This document shows, piece after piece, positions 5,043 through 6,407 of a DNA stretch of 6,407 nt. The stretch lies in the NCBI GenBank assembly GCA_038251315.1, contig JBBSBK010000134.1, positions 1 through 6,407 of the forward strand, in the 5' to 3' direction. The notes under the pieces are model-generated. The model saw only the letters and a list, made by a program, of their open reading frames with translations. It did no database searches and was not told the DNA's origin. The position numbers and the translations under genes are program-made. Each line of letters begins with the position of its first letter. The first letter of the stretch is position 1. This DNA comes from JBBKXP01 sp038251315 (lineage in GTDB: Bacteria; Pseudomonadota; Alphaproteobacteria; Rhodobacterales; Rhodobacteraceae).

Positions 5043-5955
5043 TTTTGTCGCCTCCTTCAGAAGCGTCTTTGGCGTCGGCCGAGTCATCCTGTGGTGCAGC
5101 CTCGGGATCGGCGTTCGGATCGACATTCGCCTTGTCGGACTTGATCGACTCTTCGGCTTGCGCAAGTGCCGCCGCTTGTGCGGCCTGTTCAGCCTCGGAT
5201 GCGGCCTTGGTGGCGGCGGCTTCGGCGGCCGCAGCTTCGGCAGCGGCTTCGTCCGCCATCCGCTGGGCTTCCTCGGCCTTGCTGCGCAGACCGGCGGGAT
5301 AAATCACGCTGTCGGGCGTCGGTTTTTTGACCGCGTCCTTGACCGTGACCCACGCCCCTTTTGAGCCCGGAACCGCACCCTTGACCATGATCAGGCCCCG
5401 GTCGATATCGGTGCGCACGACCTGCAGGTTCTGGGTGGTGACACGGGCAGAGCCCATGTGACCGGCCATCTTTTTACCTTTAAAGATGCGGCCCGGATCC
5501 TGACACTGGCCGACCGACCCGTGCGACCGGTGGCTGACCGACACACCGTGGGTGGCCCGCAGACCGCCAAAGTTGTGCCGCTTCATCACCCCGGCAAAGC
5601 CTTTGCCGATCGAGGTGCCCGAGACGTCAACGAACTGACCCTCGAAATAATGGGCGGCGATGATTTCCTCGCCCACGTTGATCATGTTTTCAGCAGCGAC
5701 GCGGAATTCCGCGACCTTGCGTTTCGGTTCAACCTTGGCGGCGGCAAAGTGGCCGCGCATGGCCTGGCTGGTCCGCTTGACCTTGGCCGTGCCGGCGCCA
5801 AGCTGGACAGCGGTATAGCCATCCTTTTCGACGGTCCGCTGGGCCACGACCTGCAGATTGTCCAACTGCAGGACGGTCACCGGCACCTGCCGTCCGTCGT
5901 CCATGAACAACCGGGTCATGCCGACCTTTTTCGCAATGATACCAGAGCGTAACAT
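5032..5955 (-). CDS. rplC: 50S ribosomal protein L3 (uL3) with long Ala-rich acidic C-terminal tail
   Basis: This 307-residue protein is nearly 100 residues longer than E. coli L3 (209). The normal fold covers about residues 1-211: MLRSGIIAKKVGMTRLFMDD, GTSIGKGFAGVMKRHNFGG, and the loop that reaches the peptidyl-transferase centre (THGVSVSHRSHGSVGQ, then CQDPGRIFKGKKMAGHMG). Q150 corresponds to the Gln that PrmB methylates in E. coli. After VTVKDAVKKP the protein continues with a helical Ala/Glu stretch (230-267, 22 Ala of 38) and an acidic low-complexity tail (268-307, 14 Asp/Glu and 4 Lys). A/E-rich L3 tails are, to my recollection, found in related Rhodobacterales. GGGAGG lies 10 nt before the ATG, in the 15-nt gap after rpsJ. 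The gene's end carries the rplD Shine-Dalgarno and overlaps rplD by 11 nt. Confidence 0.97.
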   Translation of the reverse strand: MLRSGIIAKKVGMTRLFMDDGRQVPVTVLQLDNLQVVAQRTVEKDGYTAVQLGAGTAKVKRTSQAMRGHFAAAKVEPKRKVAEFRVAAENMINVGEEIIAAHYFEGQFVDVSGTSIGKGFAGVMKRHNFGGLRATHGVSVSHRSHGSVGQCQDPGRIFKGKKMAGHMGSARVTTQNLQVVRTDIDRGLIMVKGAVPGSKGAWVTVKDAVKKPTPDSVIYPAGLRSKAEEAQRMADEAAAEAAAAEAAATKAASEAEQAAQAAALAQAEESIKSDKANVDPNADPEAAPQDDSADAKDASEGGDKNED

Positions 5956-5970
5956 TTGATCGCGCCTCCC

Positions 5971-6288
5971 TTACGACTGCAGCTTGATCTCGACGTCCAC
6001 GCCAGCGGCGAGGTCGAGCTTCATCAGCGCGTCCACGGTCTGGGGGGTCGGATCAACGATGTCGAGCAGCCGCTTGTGGGTGCGGATTTCGAACTGGTCA
6101 CGGCTTTTCTTGTCGATGTGCGGGCCGCGCAGAACGGTGAATTTCTCGATCTTGTTGGGCAGCGGGATCGGGCCGCGAACGGATGCGCCGGTCCGCTTGG
6201 CGGTCGATACGATTTCGGCGGTGCTGGCATCCAGCACGCGGTAATCGAACGCCTTGAGGCGGATCCGGATATTTTGACTAGCAGCCAT
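5971..6288 (-). CDS. rpsJ: 30S ribosomal protein S10 (uS10, NusE)
   Basis: This 105-residue protein of the 30S head also acts as NusE in transcription antitermination with NusB and in coupling through NusG. The sequence closely follows the family: NIRIRLKAFDYRVLDASTAE, IVSTAKRTGASVRGPIPLPN, the loop region KIEKFTVLRGPHIDKKSRDQ, and FEIRTHKRLLDIVDPTPQTV followed by DALMKLDLAAGVDVEIKL. The start MAASQNIRIR is supported by AAAGG 8 nt upstream. It is the first gene of the operon in this window, and 119 nt of leader sequence are visible before it. In related genomes tuf often lies upstream, but no end of a tuf gene can be recognised here. Confidence 0.98.
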   Translation of the reverse strand: MAASQNIRIRLKAFDYRVLDASTAEIVSTAKRTGASVRGPIPLPNKIEKFTVLRGPHIDKKSRDQFEIRTHKRLLDIVDPTPQTVDALMKLDLAAGVDVEIKLQS

Positions 6289-6310
6289 GCTGATGGCCTT
6301 TCAAAGCTAA

Positions 6311-6356
6311 GGGTTGAGAGGTGGACCGGGCATTATTGCCGGTCCACGTCGAACCC
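6311..6356 (-). promoter_or_regulatory. Hairpin in the untranslated leader of the S10 operon
   Basis: The arms gtggaccgg (6321-6329) and ccggtccac (6339-6347) pair perfectly over 9 bp around a 9-nt A/T-rich loop. After a small internal loop (gagag opposite gtcg) the stem continues with gggtt (6311-6315) and aaccc (6352-6356). In the transcript the hairpin ends 22 nt before the rpsJ start and is followed by UUAGCUUUG, not a U run, so it is a poor intrinsic terminator. In E. coli the S10 leader is an L4-responsive attenuator. Here the structure could be a functional counterpart or the end of an upstream gene's transcript. A very weak promoter-like TCGACC with a downstream TATTCA lies just before it. 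Confidence 0.55.
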
Positions 6357-6407
6357 TGAATATTTTGGGGTAAGATTGGTCGAGACCCATCCTACGTTTT
6401 CTTAGGC

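Noticed and set aside
1676..5144. Several long plus-strand open frames (for example 1676-2581, 2455-3312, 3541-4497 and 4413-5144)
   Set aside because: They lie antisense to intact, well-recognised ribosomal protein genes and their translations look like complements of those genes. They are GC-driven shadow frames.
5043..5165. A 41-residue upstream extension of L4
   Set aside because: It is only the overlap with rplC in another frame. The ATG at 5042 has a strong GGAGG and gives a standard-length L4.

Overview
The window is the proximal part of an S10-type ribosomal-protein operon from an alphaproteobacterium, most likely a Rhodobacterales (Roseobacter-group) species. Supporting signs are the high G+C content, the r-protein sequences, an alanine-rich C-terminal tail on L3, and the short N-terminal extension on L23. 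The lineage call is made from sequence recognition alone, without a database search. All supported genes lie on the minus strand, so the biological order runs from high to low coordinates.

Right end, 6407 to 6289: an untranslated leader with a long imperfect hairpin (6311-6356). Then come nine r-protein genes in the canonical order: rpsJ (S10), rplC (L3), rplD (L4), rplW (L23), rplB (L2), rpsS (S19), rplV (L22), rpsC (S3) and rplP (L16), from 6288 to 1316. All are full length and intact. Most junctions are very tight (overlaps of 11, 4 and 1 nt; gaps of 3, 3, 12 and 15 nt), as expected for one translationally coupled transcript. The exception is a 135-nt structured spacer between rplW and rplB.

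Middle, 1315 to 852: rplP is not followed by rpmC (L29) and rpsQ (S17), as in the classical operon. Instead there is a small palindrome (1264-1280), a strong 12-bp intrinsic terminator (1209-1239), a run of three abutting perfect palindromes (1105-1153), and about 220 bases with no convincing gene.

Left end, 851 to 1: a 206-aa TIGR02466-type putative 2-oxoglutarate/Fe(II) oxygenase (851-231). Its start codon sits 4 nt downstream of a perfect 11-bp hairpin that occupies the place of a ribosome-binding site. Beyond an A/T-richer spacer lies the terminal inverted repeat and first 26 codons of an IS256-family (Mutator-type) transposase, which runs off the window edge.

The r-proteins are core structural and assembly components of the 30S (S10, S19, S3) and 50S (L3, L4, L23, L2, L22, L16) subunits. 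No wholly new system is evident. The points worth a second look are the structured RNA segments inside and beside the operon, the palindrome cluster, the early end of the operon, the L3 tail, and a 2OG oxygenase next to the L16 gene.
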